Source: JBKPDV01 sp046728075
GTDB lineage: Bacteria; Acidobacteriota; Thermoanaerobaculia; UBA5066; Gp7-AA6
DNA length: 21,771 bases
Assembly (NCBI GenBank): GCA_046728075.1
Contig: JBKPDV010000053.1
Location: 1-21,771 of the forward strand
Direction of reading: 5' to 3'
The translations under genes and the position numbers were made by a program. Positions 14,244 to 20,739 of this stretch are shown here, piece after piece. The stretch's first letter is position 1. Each line of letters opens with the position of its first letter. A model generated the notes under the pieces. That model was not told the origin of the DNA, did not search any database, and saw nothing but the letters and a program-made list of their open reading frames with translations.

Positions 14244-15422
14244 ATGAAACACATAGTCATCCTTTCCGCAACAAGAACCCCGGTCGGCTCCTTCCTGGGA
14301 AAGCTTTCTTCTCTCTCGGCACCGGCGCTGGGCTCGATCGCCATCCGAGGGGCTCTCGAGAAGGCGCATGTGAAACCGGAGCAGGTCGAGCAGGTCATCC
14401 TGGGTAACGTGCTCCAGGCCGGCATCGGTCAGGCTCCGGCCCGGCAGGCTTCCCTTGGAGCCGGGATTCCGGATTCCGTTCCCTGTATCACCCTCCACAA
14501 GGTCTGCGGTTCCGGCATGCGCGCCGTGATGGACGCGTCCAACGCCATTCAGGCAGGCGAATACGACCTTGCCGTGGCCGGCGGGATGGAATCGATGTCC
14601 AATGCTCCCTATCTTCTCGAGAAGGCGCGCTCCGGCTACCGCATGGGCAACGTGCCGCTCGTGGACTCCATGATCAAGGACGGCCTCTGGGATCCCTACA
14701 AAGACATCCATATGGGCAACTGCGCCGAGATGTGCGCGGGCAAGTATCACTTCACCCGCGAGGAACAGGACGCGTTCGCCCTGGAGTCCTACAAGCGCGC
14801 GCAGCATGCTTCGAAGAGCTGTCTGTTCGGAGAAGAGATCGTCGCTGTCCCCGTGCCGCAGAAAAAGGGAGATCCGATTCGAATCGATTCCGACGAAGAG
14901 CCCTTCGCGGCCCCGCTGGAAAAGATGGGGAGCTTGAAGCCCGCGTTTCAGAAGGATGGGACCGTCACCGCTGCGAACTCCTCGAAGATCAACGACGGGG
15001 CGGCGGCCCTCGTGGTTGCCTCGGAGGAGAAGGCGAAAGCTCTCGGGCTCGCCCCCATCGCGCGGATCGTCGCCTACACCGGAGTCGCGCAGGCGCCGGA
15101 GTGGTTCACGACGGCACCTGTCGGCGCGATTCAGAAACTGCTCGACAAAACCGGCCGGAAGGTCTCGGATATCGATCTTTTCGAGATCAACGAGGCGTTT
15201 GCCGCCGTCGCGATGGCGGCCATCCGCGAGCTGTCGCTCGATCCGGCCAGGGTCAACGTGCGGGGGGGCGCTGTCGCGCTCGGTCACCCGATCGGCGCCT
15301 CGGGCGCGCGGATTCTGACGACCCTGATCCACGCCTTGCGCAAGGAAGGGAAAAAGAGCGGCATCGCCGCCATCTGCATCGGCGGCGGGGAAGCCACGGC
15401 GATGCTCGTGGAGACCCTCTGA
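14244..15422 (+). CDS. Acetyl-CoA C-acetyltransferase (thiolase)
   Basis: The protein has 392 residues, the standard thiolase II length. The acylated Cys88 lies in HKVCGSGM, the NEAF motif at 316-319 (FEINEAFAAVA), His348 in GGAVALGHPIGASGAR, and the second catalytic Cys378 in CIGGGEA. AGGMESMSNAPYL (112-124) is also diagnostic. It condenses two acetyl-CoA to acetoacetyl-CoA, or runs the reverse thiolysis. The scoA and scoB genes for 3-oxoacid CoA-transferase lie downstream, so acetoacetate use or formation is the likely setting (AtoB-like). A biosynthetic role in polyhydroxybutyrate cannot be excluded, but no phaB or phaC is present here. The start has no Shine-Dalgarno site. The gene is flanked on both sides by inverted repeat arrays. 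Confidence 0.95.
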   Translation: MKHIVILSATRTPVGSFLGKLSSLSAPALGSIAIRGALEKAHVKPEQVEQVILGNVLQAGIGQAPARQASLGAGIPDSVPCITLHKVCGSGMRAVMDASNAIQAGEYDLAVAGGMESMSNAPYLLEKARSGYRMGNVPLVDSMIKDGLWDPYKDIHMGNCAEMCAGKYHFTREEQDAFALESYKRAQHASKSCLFGEEIVAVPVPQKKGDPIRIDSDEEPFAAPLEKMGSLKPAFQKDGTVTAANSSKINDGAAALVVASEEKAKALGLAPIARIVAYTGVAQAPEWFTTAPVGAIQKLLDKTGRKVSDIDLFEINEAFAAVAMAAIRELSLDPARVNVRGGAVALGHPIGASGARILTTLIHALRKEGKKSGIAAICIGGGEATAMLVETL

Positions 15423-15428
15423 GCCGAA

Positions 15429-15512
15429 AGGCGGTAGGCGGAAGGCGGTAGGCGCACGGAGGGGACTCTTGTTGTTTCGCCTCCCGCCTCCCGCCTCCCG
15501 CCTCCCGATCCC
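15429..15512. repeat. Heptad inverted array C (theme AGGCGNN / CGCCTNC)
   Basis: The left arm (15429-15456) reads AGGCGGT, AGGCGGA, AGGCGGT, AGGCGCA. The right arm (15478-15512) is four perfect CGCCTCC units and a degenerate CGATCCC. The arms pair over 26 nt with only three mismatches, always at the same unit position. The right arm ends directly at the GTG start codon of the methyltransferase gene. Confidence 0.88.
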
Positions 15513-16682
15513 GTGAATTTCCCCTTCGACCTCGTTCTCGGCGGCGTTCCCCGCTTCGCGGCGGAAGCCCCGTGGGCGCGGCGATTGATCGAGCGCCACG
15601 CCAGAAGGCTTTCACCGCAGACACGAACGGATGTCTGGTCGCGCCGCCCCATCGTCGCGGATGCCGCCGGGACCGCGCCGCACGTCCTCATTCACGCGGA
15701 TCCCGAGGCCTATCTCCCGCCCGCGGCCGCCGTCCGCCTCCTGCAGACGCTGGACCGCGCTCCACTCGCCGTGCCCGTCACCAACGAGCCCTGGTGCGAA
15801 GAGGCGCGGTCTGCGCCCTCCTTCGCCTACCACACGCCTTTCCTGCTGGAGGAAGCGGCGGCGCAGATCGCGGCCGCCGCCGGAGCGGCGCGACCGCTTC
15901 GGGAGCCTCGATCGCCTGTCTTCGCCGCTCGACGCGAGGTTCTCGAGTCTCTTGACCGCGACCTTCCGCTCGATCGCGTTCCCGAGGAGGCGGGGCGGCG
16001 GGGCTGGGAAGTGGTTCTGGAGCCGGCCTCCTATCTTCACCGCTACGGCGAGATGGATGGGCAGGCTCGGGCGGACCTGGCCGGGAAGGTGCCGCCGGGG
16101 TCCCGCTCCGTGCTCGACGTCGGCTGCTCTCGCGGAGAAACCGCCCGCCTGCTCCGTCTCGCCGGCGTCTCGAAGGTCGTAGGCATCGAGCCGGACCCGG
16201 GAGACGCCGGCGAGGCGGCTCGCGCATGCGATCTCGTCCTGCCTCTCGCCCTGGAAACAGTCCCGGAAGAATTCCCCGGGGAGTTCGATGCGATTCTCTT
16301 CGGGGATGTGCTCGAGCACCTTCCCGATCCTTCCGACGCGCTGGCCCGCGTCCGGCCCTGGCTCTCGCCGCGGGGAGTTGTCGTGGCATCCGTGCCCAAC
16401 CTCGGCCATTGGTCGATCGTCTCCGAGCTGCTCGAGGGCCGGTTCGACTACATTCCCTACTCCATTCTGTCGGGCACGCACATCCGATTCTTCACTCGGG
16501 CCACGTTGACGGACCTCTTCGAGGCGTGTGGTTATCGCGTGGAATCGATCGATGGCGTCACCTTTCCCACCTCTCCGGCGGGGGCGCTCCGGCTGGAGAA
16601 GCTGCGCCGCCTTCCGGGCGCCTCAAGGGACCTCGAGGTCGTGGAGTTCCTCGCGGTCGCCAAGGCAAGAAGTGACGAGTGA
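15513..16682 (+). CDS. SAM-dependent methyltransferase with N-terminal glycosyltransferase-like segment
   Basis: The protein has 389 residues. Residues about 195-350 are a class I methyltransferase: motif I SVLDVGCSRGETARLL (199-214), an acidic residue after strand 2 (GIEPD, 224-228), FDAILFGDVLEHLPDP (258-273), then SVPNLGHWS and IRFFTRATLTDLFEACGY, typical of enzymes found with O-antigen and sugar modification genes. Residues about 56-180 look like part of a GT-A family 2 glycosyltransferase: HVLIHADPEAYLPPAAAVRLL, PVTNEPWCE, SPVFAARREVLESLDRD and GWEVVLEPASYLHRYGE. The GT-A nucleotide-binding N-terminus is missing, so that part may be a relic or a binding domain. The substrate is unknown. 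The GTG start lacks a Shine-Dalgarno site. The last four codons and the stop lie in repeat array D. Confidence 0.85.
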   Translation: MNFPFDLVLGGVPRFAAEAPWARRLIERHARRLSPQTRTDVWSRRPIVADAAGTAPHVLIHADPEAYLPPAAAVRLLQTLDRAPLAVPVTNEPWCEEARSAPSFAYHTPFLLEEAAAQIAAAAGAARPLREPRSPVFAARREVLESLDRDLPLDRVPEEAGRRGWEVVLEPASYLHRYGEMDGQARADLAGKVPPGSRSVLDVGCSRGETARLLRLAGVSKVVGIEPDPGDAGEAARACDLVLPLALETVPEEFPGEFDAILFGDVLEHLPDPSDALARVRPWLSPRGVVVASVPNLGHWSIVSELLEGRFDYIPYSILSGTHIRFFTRATLTDLFEACGYRVESIDGVTFPTSPAGALRLEKLRRLPGASRDLEVVEFLAVAKARSDE

Positions 16683-16742
16683 CAAGTGACGAGTGACAAG
16701 TGAAGACGCCACCGATCACTGGTCACTTGCCACTCGTCACTG
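16671..16742. repeat. Heptad inverted array D (theme AGTGACN)
   Basis: The left arm (16671-16703) reads AGTGACG, AGTGACA, AGTGACG, AGTGACA, AGTGA. The right arm (16715-16742) reads ATCACTG, GTCACTT, GCCACTC, GTCACTG. The arms pair over 26 nt with two mismatches and an 11-nt spacer. The left arm starts inside the methyltransferase gene and supplies its stop codon (16680-16682). The right arm ends 16 nt before the scoA start. Confidence 0.88.
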
Positions 16743-16745
16743 CAT

Positions 16746-16751
16746 TATCAT
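16746..16751 (+). promoter_or_regulatory. TATCAT hexamer upstream of scoA (possible leaderless -10)
   Basis: TATCAT (five of six match TATAAT) ends 7 nt before the ATG at 16759, with no Shine-Dalgarno sequence between them. The -35 position would fall inside the right arm of array D and shows no TTGACA-like match. Confidence 0.42.
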
Positions 16752-16758
16752 CGCCGCG

Positions 16759-17451
16759 ATGATCGACAAGGTGGTCGCCTCGGCGGATGAGGCGGTCCGC
16801 GACATCCGCGACGGCGCGACACTCGTCGTCGGCGGATTCGGCCTCTGCGGCATTCCCGAGAACCTGATTGCCGCGCTGGTCCGCCGCGGGGTCCGCGAAC
16901 TGACAGTCATCTCCAACAACTGCGGCGTCGACGACTGGGGCCTGGGCCAGCTCCTCCAGACGCGCCAGATCCGGAAAATGGTCTCCTCCTACGTCGGAGA
17001 GAACGCCGAATTCGAACGGCAATTCCTTAGCGGCGAGCTGGAAGTGGAGCTCGCCCCGCAGGGGACGCTCGCCGAGCGGATGCGCGCGGGGGGCGCCGGA
17101 ATTCCCGCGTTCTACACGCCGACGGGCGTCGGGACCCTCGTCGCGGAAGGAAAAGAGACAAAGGTCATCGACGGGCGCGAGTATCTGCTCGAGCGGGGAA
17201 TCGTCGGGGACTTCTCGCTGGTGGCCGCCTGGAAAGGGGACCGTATGGGCAATCTCGTGTACCGCAAGGCTGCCCGGAACTTCAACCCCATGGCCGCCAC
17301 GGCCGGCCGGATCTCGATTGCCGAGGTCGAGGAGCTCGTCGACGTGGGCGAGCTCGATCCCGAATCCGTTCACACACCCGGAGTCTTCGTCCAGCGCGTC
17401 GTGGTCGCGCCGCGCCAGAAGCGCATCGAGAGGCGGACGGTCCGGAAGTAG
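16759..17451 (+). CDS. scoA: 3-oxoacid CoA-transferase subunit A
   Basis: The protein has 230 residues, as expected for the alpha subunit of bacterial succinyl-CoA:3-oxoacid CoA-transferase. The family I CoA-transferase signature is GATLVVGGFGLCGIPENL (19-36). Further SCOT-type blocks are GVDDWGLGQLLQTRQIRKM, SSYVGENAEFERQFLSGELE, APQGTLAERMRAGG, FYTPTGVGT and AWKGDRMGNLVYRKAARNFNP. It transfers CoA between succinyl-CoA and acetoacetate together with ScoB; the catalytic Glu is in ScoB. An in-frame ATG at 16693 would add 22 residues encoded by the right arm of array D, so 16759 is preferred. Unusually, the partner subunit gene starts 161 nt downstream, and that gap is filled by array E. Acetate- or butyrate-type CoA-transferase remains possible but the motifs favour SCOT. 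Confidence 0.95.
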   Translation: MIDKVVASADEAVRDIRDGATLVVGGFGLCGIPENLIAALVRRGVRELTVISNNCGVDDWGLGQLLQTRQIRKMVSSYVGENAEFERQFLSGELEVELAPQGTLAERMRAGGAGIPAFYTPTGVGTLVAEGKETKVIDGREYLLERGIVGDFSLVAAWKGDRMGNLVYRKAARNFNPMAATAGRISIAEVEELVDVGELDPESVHTPGVFVQRVVVAPRQKRIERRTVRK

Positions 17452-17607
17452 CTAACAGCTGTCAGCTATCAGCTCTCAGCTTTTTCGCGCGAAAGTGAGA
17501 CATGGCAGAGCCGACGAAGGTCCGGTCGAAGGCCGAGGGTGAGAGACGATGACTCAACGGACAAGCGATCCGGGCTGACAGCTGAAAGCTGAGAGCTGAT
17601 AGCTTAT
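17450..17607. repeat. Heptad inverted array E (theme AGCTNNN)
   Basis: The left arm (17450-17484) reads AGCTAAC, AGCTGTC, AGCTATC, AGCTCTC, AGCTTTT. The right arm (17573-17607) reads GGCTGAC, AGCTGAA, AGCTGAG, AGCTGAT, AGCTTAT. A perfect 20-bp inverted repeat joins 17464-17483 to 17585-17604. The spacer is 88 nt, the longest of the six arrays, and contains a separate 12-bp palindrome. The left arm overlaps the TAG stop of scoA. Confidence 0.9.
17483..17494. repeat. 12-bp perfect palindrome between scoA and scoB
   Basis: TTTCGCGCGAAA reads the same on both strands. It lies in the loop of array E next to the left arm. Palindromes like this are often binding sites for dimeric regulators, but chance in GC-rich DNA is not excluded. 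Confidence 0.5.
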
Positions 17608-17612
17608 TTCTC

Positions 17613-18269
17613 ATGCTCGACCGCGACGGAATCATTCAAAGGGCCGTGAAGGAGTTGAAAGACGGCTACACCGTCAACCTCGGGATCGGCATGCCGACCC
17701 TCGTGGCCAACTCCATCCCGGCGGGCATGGAGGTGATCCTTCAATCGGAGAACGGCATTCTGGGAGTCGGACCGTATCCGACCGAGGACGAAATCGACCC
17801 GGACCTGATCAACGCAGGCAAGGAGACCGTGACGATCCGGCCCGGGGCTTCGTATTTCTCTTCGGCGGACTCCTTCGCGATGATCCGCGGCGGCCACATC
17901 GATCTCTCCATCCTGGGGGCCATGCAGGTCGACCAGGAAGGATCGATCGCGAACTACATGATTCCCGGGAAGATGGTGAAGGGGATGGGAGGCGCGATGG
18001 ATCTGGTGGCGGGCGCCCGGCGGCTCGTCGTGACGATGGAGCACACCGCGCGAAACGGGGAGCCGAAGATCCTGGAGAGCTGCACGCTGCCCCTGACGGG
18101 CAAGGGTTGCGTCGACCGGATCATTACGGATCTCTGCGTCTTCGATGTGGATCGCGAGAAGGCGGAGCTCGTCTTGGTCGAGCTCGCGCCCGGCGTGAGC
18201 ACGGAAGAGGTGCGGGCAAAGACGAAGGCGCGATTTCGCGAAGCGGAGTCGGTCGGTCCGATGGCATGA
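17613..18269 (+). CDS. scoB: 3-oxoacid CoA-transferase subunit B
   Basis: The protein has 218 residues, typical of the beta subunit. The catalytic glutamate is Glu46 in LQSENGILG, part of CoA-transferase family signature 2. Other family blocks are VNLGIGMPTLVANSIP (21-36), GGHIDLSILGAMQVDQEG, NYMIPGKMVKGMGGAMDL and TDLCVFDVD. During catalysis the Glu forms a CoA thioester, passing CoA from succinyl-CoA to acetoacetate. It works as a complex with ScoA and, with the thiolase at 14244, links acetoacetate to acetyl-CoA. The ATG at 17613 lacks a Shine-Dalgarno site. A TANNNT hexamer (TAGCTT, 17600-17605) lies 7 nt upstream, at the end of the right arm of array E. No alternative start is better. 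Confidence 0.95.
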   Translation: MLDRDGIIQRAVKELKDGYTVNLGIGMPTLVANSIPAGMEVILQSENGILGVGPYPTEDEIDPDLINAGKETVTIRPGASYFSSADSFAMIRGGHIDLSILGAMQVDQEGSIANYMIPGKMVKGMGGAMDLVAGARRLVVTMEHTARNGEPKILESCTLPLTGKGCVDRIITDLCVFDVDREKAELVLVELAPGVSTEEVRAKTKARFREAESVGPMA

Positions 18270-18280
18270 GATCCCCCGAC

Positions 18281-18390
18281 TGCGGATGAGGACTTTGGAC
18301 TGAGGATTCAAGGGGCTCCAACCGTTTCGACTCTTCCTTCTTCCGATGCCAGGTCAGTCCTCGGTCCTCGGTCCTCCGTCCCCAGTCTCC
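18281..18390. repeat. Heptad inverted array F (theme NNGGACT / NGTCCTC)
   Basis: The left arm (18281-18308) reads TGCGGAT, GAGGACT, TTGGACT, GAGGATT. The right arm (18356-18390) reads AGTCCTC, GGTCCTC, GGTCCTC, CGTCCCC, AGTCTCC. The first three units of each pair at 16 of 21 positions, so this is the most diverged of the arrays. The spacer is 47 nt. The right arm ends 2 nt before the lptD ATG. Confidence 0.75.
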
Positions 18391-18392
18391 AG

Positions 18393-20717
18393 ATGAAGGC
18401 GCGGCGTTCCCTGCTCGTCAGCGCGGCTGTTCTGGTGCTGCCCGCTCTGGCCGCCGCTCAGGACTTTGGCCAGACCGATCCCTACCAATCGAAATTCAAA
18501 GAGAAGTCGAATTTTCAGGTGAAGTTTCGCGTGCCGGAAAAAGGGGACGTCGTCCACCTCTCGACGAAAAACCCCGTGGAGTTCATCAAGGACGAGTCGT
18601 GGGAAGGCTCCGGCGACGTGGTGATCGAGTATCAGGACGTCAAGGTTCAAGCGGATCATGCCCGGTACATCTTCCCGACGGATGTCGCGACGCTCGAGGG
18701 CCATGTCGTGATCGATCAGGGGCCCACACGCATGACCGGCGACCGCGCGGTCTTCAAGGTCAAGGCGAAGACGGGGCGCCTGGAGAATGCGACCGCCGAC
18801 CTAGCACCGACGTACCACATCGTGGCCCAGGCGATCGAGAAGATCGGCGAAGCCACGTACCACATCGAGAAGGGGATTTTTACGGCCTGCAGTCTGCCGC
18901 GTCCTGCCTGGTCGTTCTCTCTGGCCGAAGCCGTCGTGACGCTCGACGACTACGCCCGGATGAGCAACGTCACGTTTCGGGCGATCCAATCCAAGGTGCC
19001 TTTGCTCTATACGCCTTACCTGATCTGGCCAACGAAAGAGGATCGCGCGACGGGATTTCTCGTTCCGGGCGTCGGCAGCAACGGAGAGCGCGGCGTCTAT
19101 CTGGGCCTGACGCACTACTGGGTGACCGGAAGGCCGACTGACCTGACGACGACTCTCGACCTCTACTCCAAAGGAACCGTGGGGCTCGGCCAGGAGTTCC
19201 GCTGGACGCCGACGCCCGAGTCCGCGGGATTCTTTCAGGGCTACGCGATCCACGACACGGCGGCCACCGTCTGCGTGCCGCTGGCCGAGGAGCCGTCGGG
19301 GGGCGACGGGCCGTGCACGCTGCCGGATCGCTCCATCGGAGCCTTTTCGAAGCGCGTGAAGAACCGTTGGAAAGTGCGGCTCGAGCACGTCTCCGACGAC
19401 CTGCCCTGGGGAATGCGCGGCGTCGCGACCATTCGCGACTACTCCGATGAGGAATATTTGCAGGATCTCGAAGGCTCCTTCGCGCTGAACTCGGCGCGGC
19501 AGATCCTCTCCCGCGTGTTTCTCACGAAGAACTTCGGTGACGATTCCGTCAATCTGCGCCTCGAGCGGAGCGAGACTTTTTTCGGAACCGACGTTATCCA
19601 GGAGCGCTACCCTTCTCTCGAATACTTTCGCCGGACCTCCCGGATCGGTTCGACCCCTTTCTTTTTCGCCGCGGAGGGTTCTCTCTCGGCGCTCTACATC
19701 AACCGGGGCACAGGTCTCCCGCGTGGCTCCTACGGACGGGCGGACCTTCATCCGACTCTCTCGCTCCCCTGGAAACGAATCCCCTGGCTCAACATCACTC
19801 TCAAGGGGGGAGCCCGTTGGACGGGTTATAGCGATTCCGTCGACGACGGTCAGACCCGATTCGTCGGATCTTCATTTACCCGCGAGTACGGAGAGGCGGG
19901 CGTTTCGATCGTCGGCCCTTCCTTCTCCCGAATCTATGACGGCCATCTCTTTCAATTCGGAAAGTTCAAGCACGTGATCGAGCCGCGAATCGATTACACG
20001 TACGTTTCCCAGGTCACCGATCCCGCTCGGATCCCGGAATACGACGAGGTCGATCTCCAGCTCGGCCAGAACCAGATCCGCTACGCGCTCATCAACCGGC
20101 TCCTCGCCCGCCCGGCCGACCCGACGCAGGGAGGAGCCCAGGAGATCGCTTCCCTTGAGGTCTCGCAGACCCGGGCTTTCCAGCTGCCGCAGACGCTTCT
20201 TCTAGCGGGACAGACGTTTCAGCCCCTCCTGACGAAGGTCGGCCCGGTCACGAGCGAACTGCGCCTGACGCCCGGTTCGTTTTTTCAATTCGACGGGCGC
20301 GTCGACTACAACACGCAGGCGTCCCAGGTCACGGGCAGCTCGGTCACGGCCGCCGTGATCTGGAAAGCGAACTTCTTCAATGCGACCTACTTCGCCGCCC
20401 GCCCCATCCTCGCCGCGCCGCTGCCGGAAGGCTCCCCGTCGCCGAACTCGGACCAGTTTCGAATCGCGGTGGGAGTGGACCTTCTCAAGTCGATCCGAGT
20501 CGATACGCAGCTCAACTACGACGCGCGGCAGAAGCTGCTCCTCGAAGATCGATCGCTTCTGACGTACCGAGGGTCCTGTTACTCGATTTTTCTCGAGCTT
20601 CGGCAGCTGCGCCTTCCTCCGACCACCCGACGGGACGTGCGTCTGGTCTTCAACCTCAAAGACATCGGCACCCTGCTCGACTTCCACCAGTCGCTGGACA
20701 AGATCTTTGGGCAATGA
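18393..20717 (+). CDS. lptD: LPS-assembly outer-membrane protein LptD
   Basis: The protein has 774 residues (E. coli LptD has 784). Residues 1-22 are a signal peptide ending in AAA-Q. Residues about 75-200 form the OstA/LptA-like beta-jellyroll (VVIEYQDVKVQADHARYIFPTDVATLEGHV and following repeats). The LptD hallmark VPLLYTPYLIWPTKEDRATGFLVPGVG occupies 202-228, where the jellyroll joins the 26-strand barrel. Cys166 and Cys729 fall where E. coli has Cys173 and Cys724/725, so one inter-domain disulfide is likely. The equivalent of E. coli Cys31 is missing, and two other cysteines (294, 308) sit in a barrel loop. LptD inserts LPS into the outer leaflet with LptE, which is not seen here. No Shine-Dalgarno precedes the ATG. 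rfbA follows 22 nt downstream. Confidence 0.94.
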   Translation: MKARRSLLVSAAVLVLPALAAAQDFGQTDPYQSKFKEKSNFQVKFRVPEKGDVVHLSTKNPVEFIKDESWEGSGDVVIEYQDVKVQADHARYIFPTDVATLEGHVVIDQGPTRMTGDRAVFKVKAKTGRLENATADLAPTYHIVAQAIEKIGEATYHIEKGIFTACSLPRPAWSFSLAEAVVTLDDYARMSNVTFRAIQSKVPLLYTPYLIWPTKEDRATGFLVPGVGSNGERGVYLGLTHYWVTGRPTDLTTTLDLYSKGTVGLGQEFRWTPTPESAGFFQGYAIHDTAATVCVPLAEEPSGGDGPCTLPDRSIGAFSKRVKNRWKVRLEHVSDDLPWGMRGVATIRDYSDEEYLQDLEGSFALNSARQILSRVFLTKNFGDDSVNLRLERSETFFGTDVIQERYPSLEYFRRTSRIGSTPFFFAAEGSLSALYINRGTGLPRGSYGRADLHPTLSLPWKRIPWLNITLKGGARWTGYSDSVDDGQTRFVGSSFTREYGEAGVSIVGPSFSRIYDGHLFQFGKFKHVIEPRIDYTYVSQVTDPARIPEYDEVDLQLGQNQIRYALINRLLARPADPTQGGAQEIASLEVSQTRAFQLPQTLLLAGQTFQPLLTKVGPVTSELRLTPGSFFQFDGRVDYNTQASQVTGSSVTAAVIWKANFFNATYFAARPILAAPLPEGSPSPNSDQFRIAVGVDLLKSIRVDTQLNYDARQKLLLEDRSLLTYRGSCYSIFLELRQLRLPPTTRRDVRLVFNLKDIGTLLDFHQSLDKIFGQ

Positions 20718-20724
20718 GTGCGGT

Positions 20725-20730
20725 TATGAT
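20725..20730 (+). promoter_or_regulatory. TATGAT hexamer upstream of rfbA (possible leaderless -10)
   Basis: TATGAT (five of six match TATAAT) lies in the 22-nt gap after lptD and ends 9 nt before the ATG at 20740. No Shine-Dalgarno sequence is present and no clear -35 is seen inside the lptD 3' end. Confidence 0.4.
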
Positions 20731-20739
20731 TTCCCCCCA

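Noticed and set aside
17502..17552. 16-codon ORF in the spacer of array E
   Set aside because: It has no convincing ribosome site, is very short and charged, and its position in the loop of a repeat is explained without coding.
10615..18390. CRISPR array interpretation of the tandem units
   Set aside because: Units are 7-8 nt with no spacers between them, and arms are inverted relative to each other; this is not repeat-spacer architecture, and no cas gene is present.
10615..18390. Standard intrinsic terminators as the explanation of the heptad arrays
   Set aside because: None of the right arms is followed by a T tract on the + strand, the spacers reach 88 nt, and true terminators in this window (810-840, 7302-7330) look different. 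A termination role by another route stays possible.
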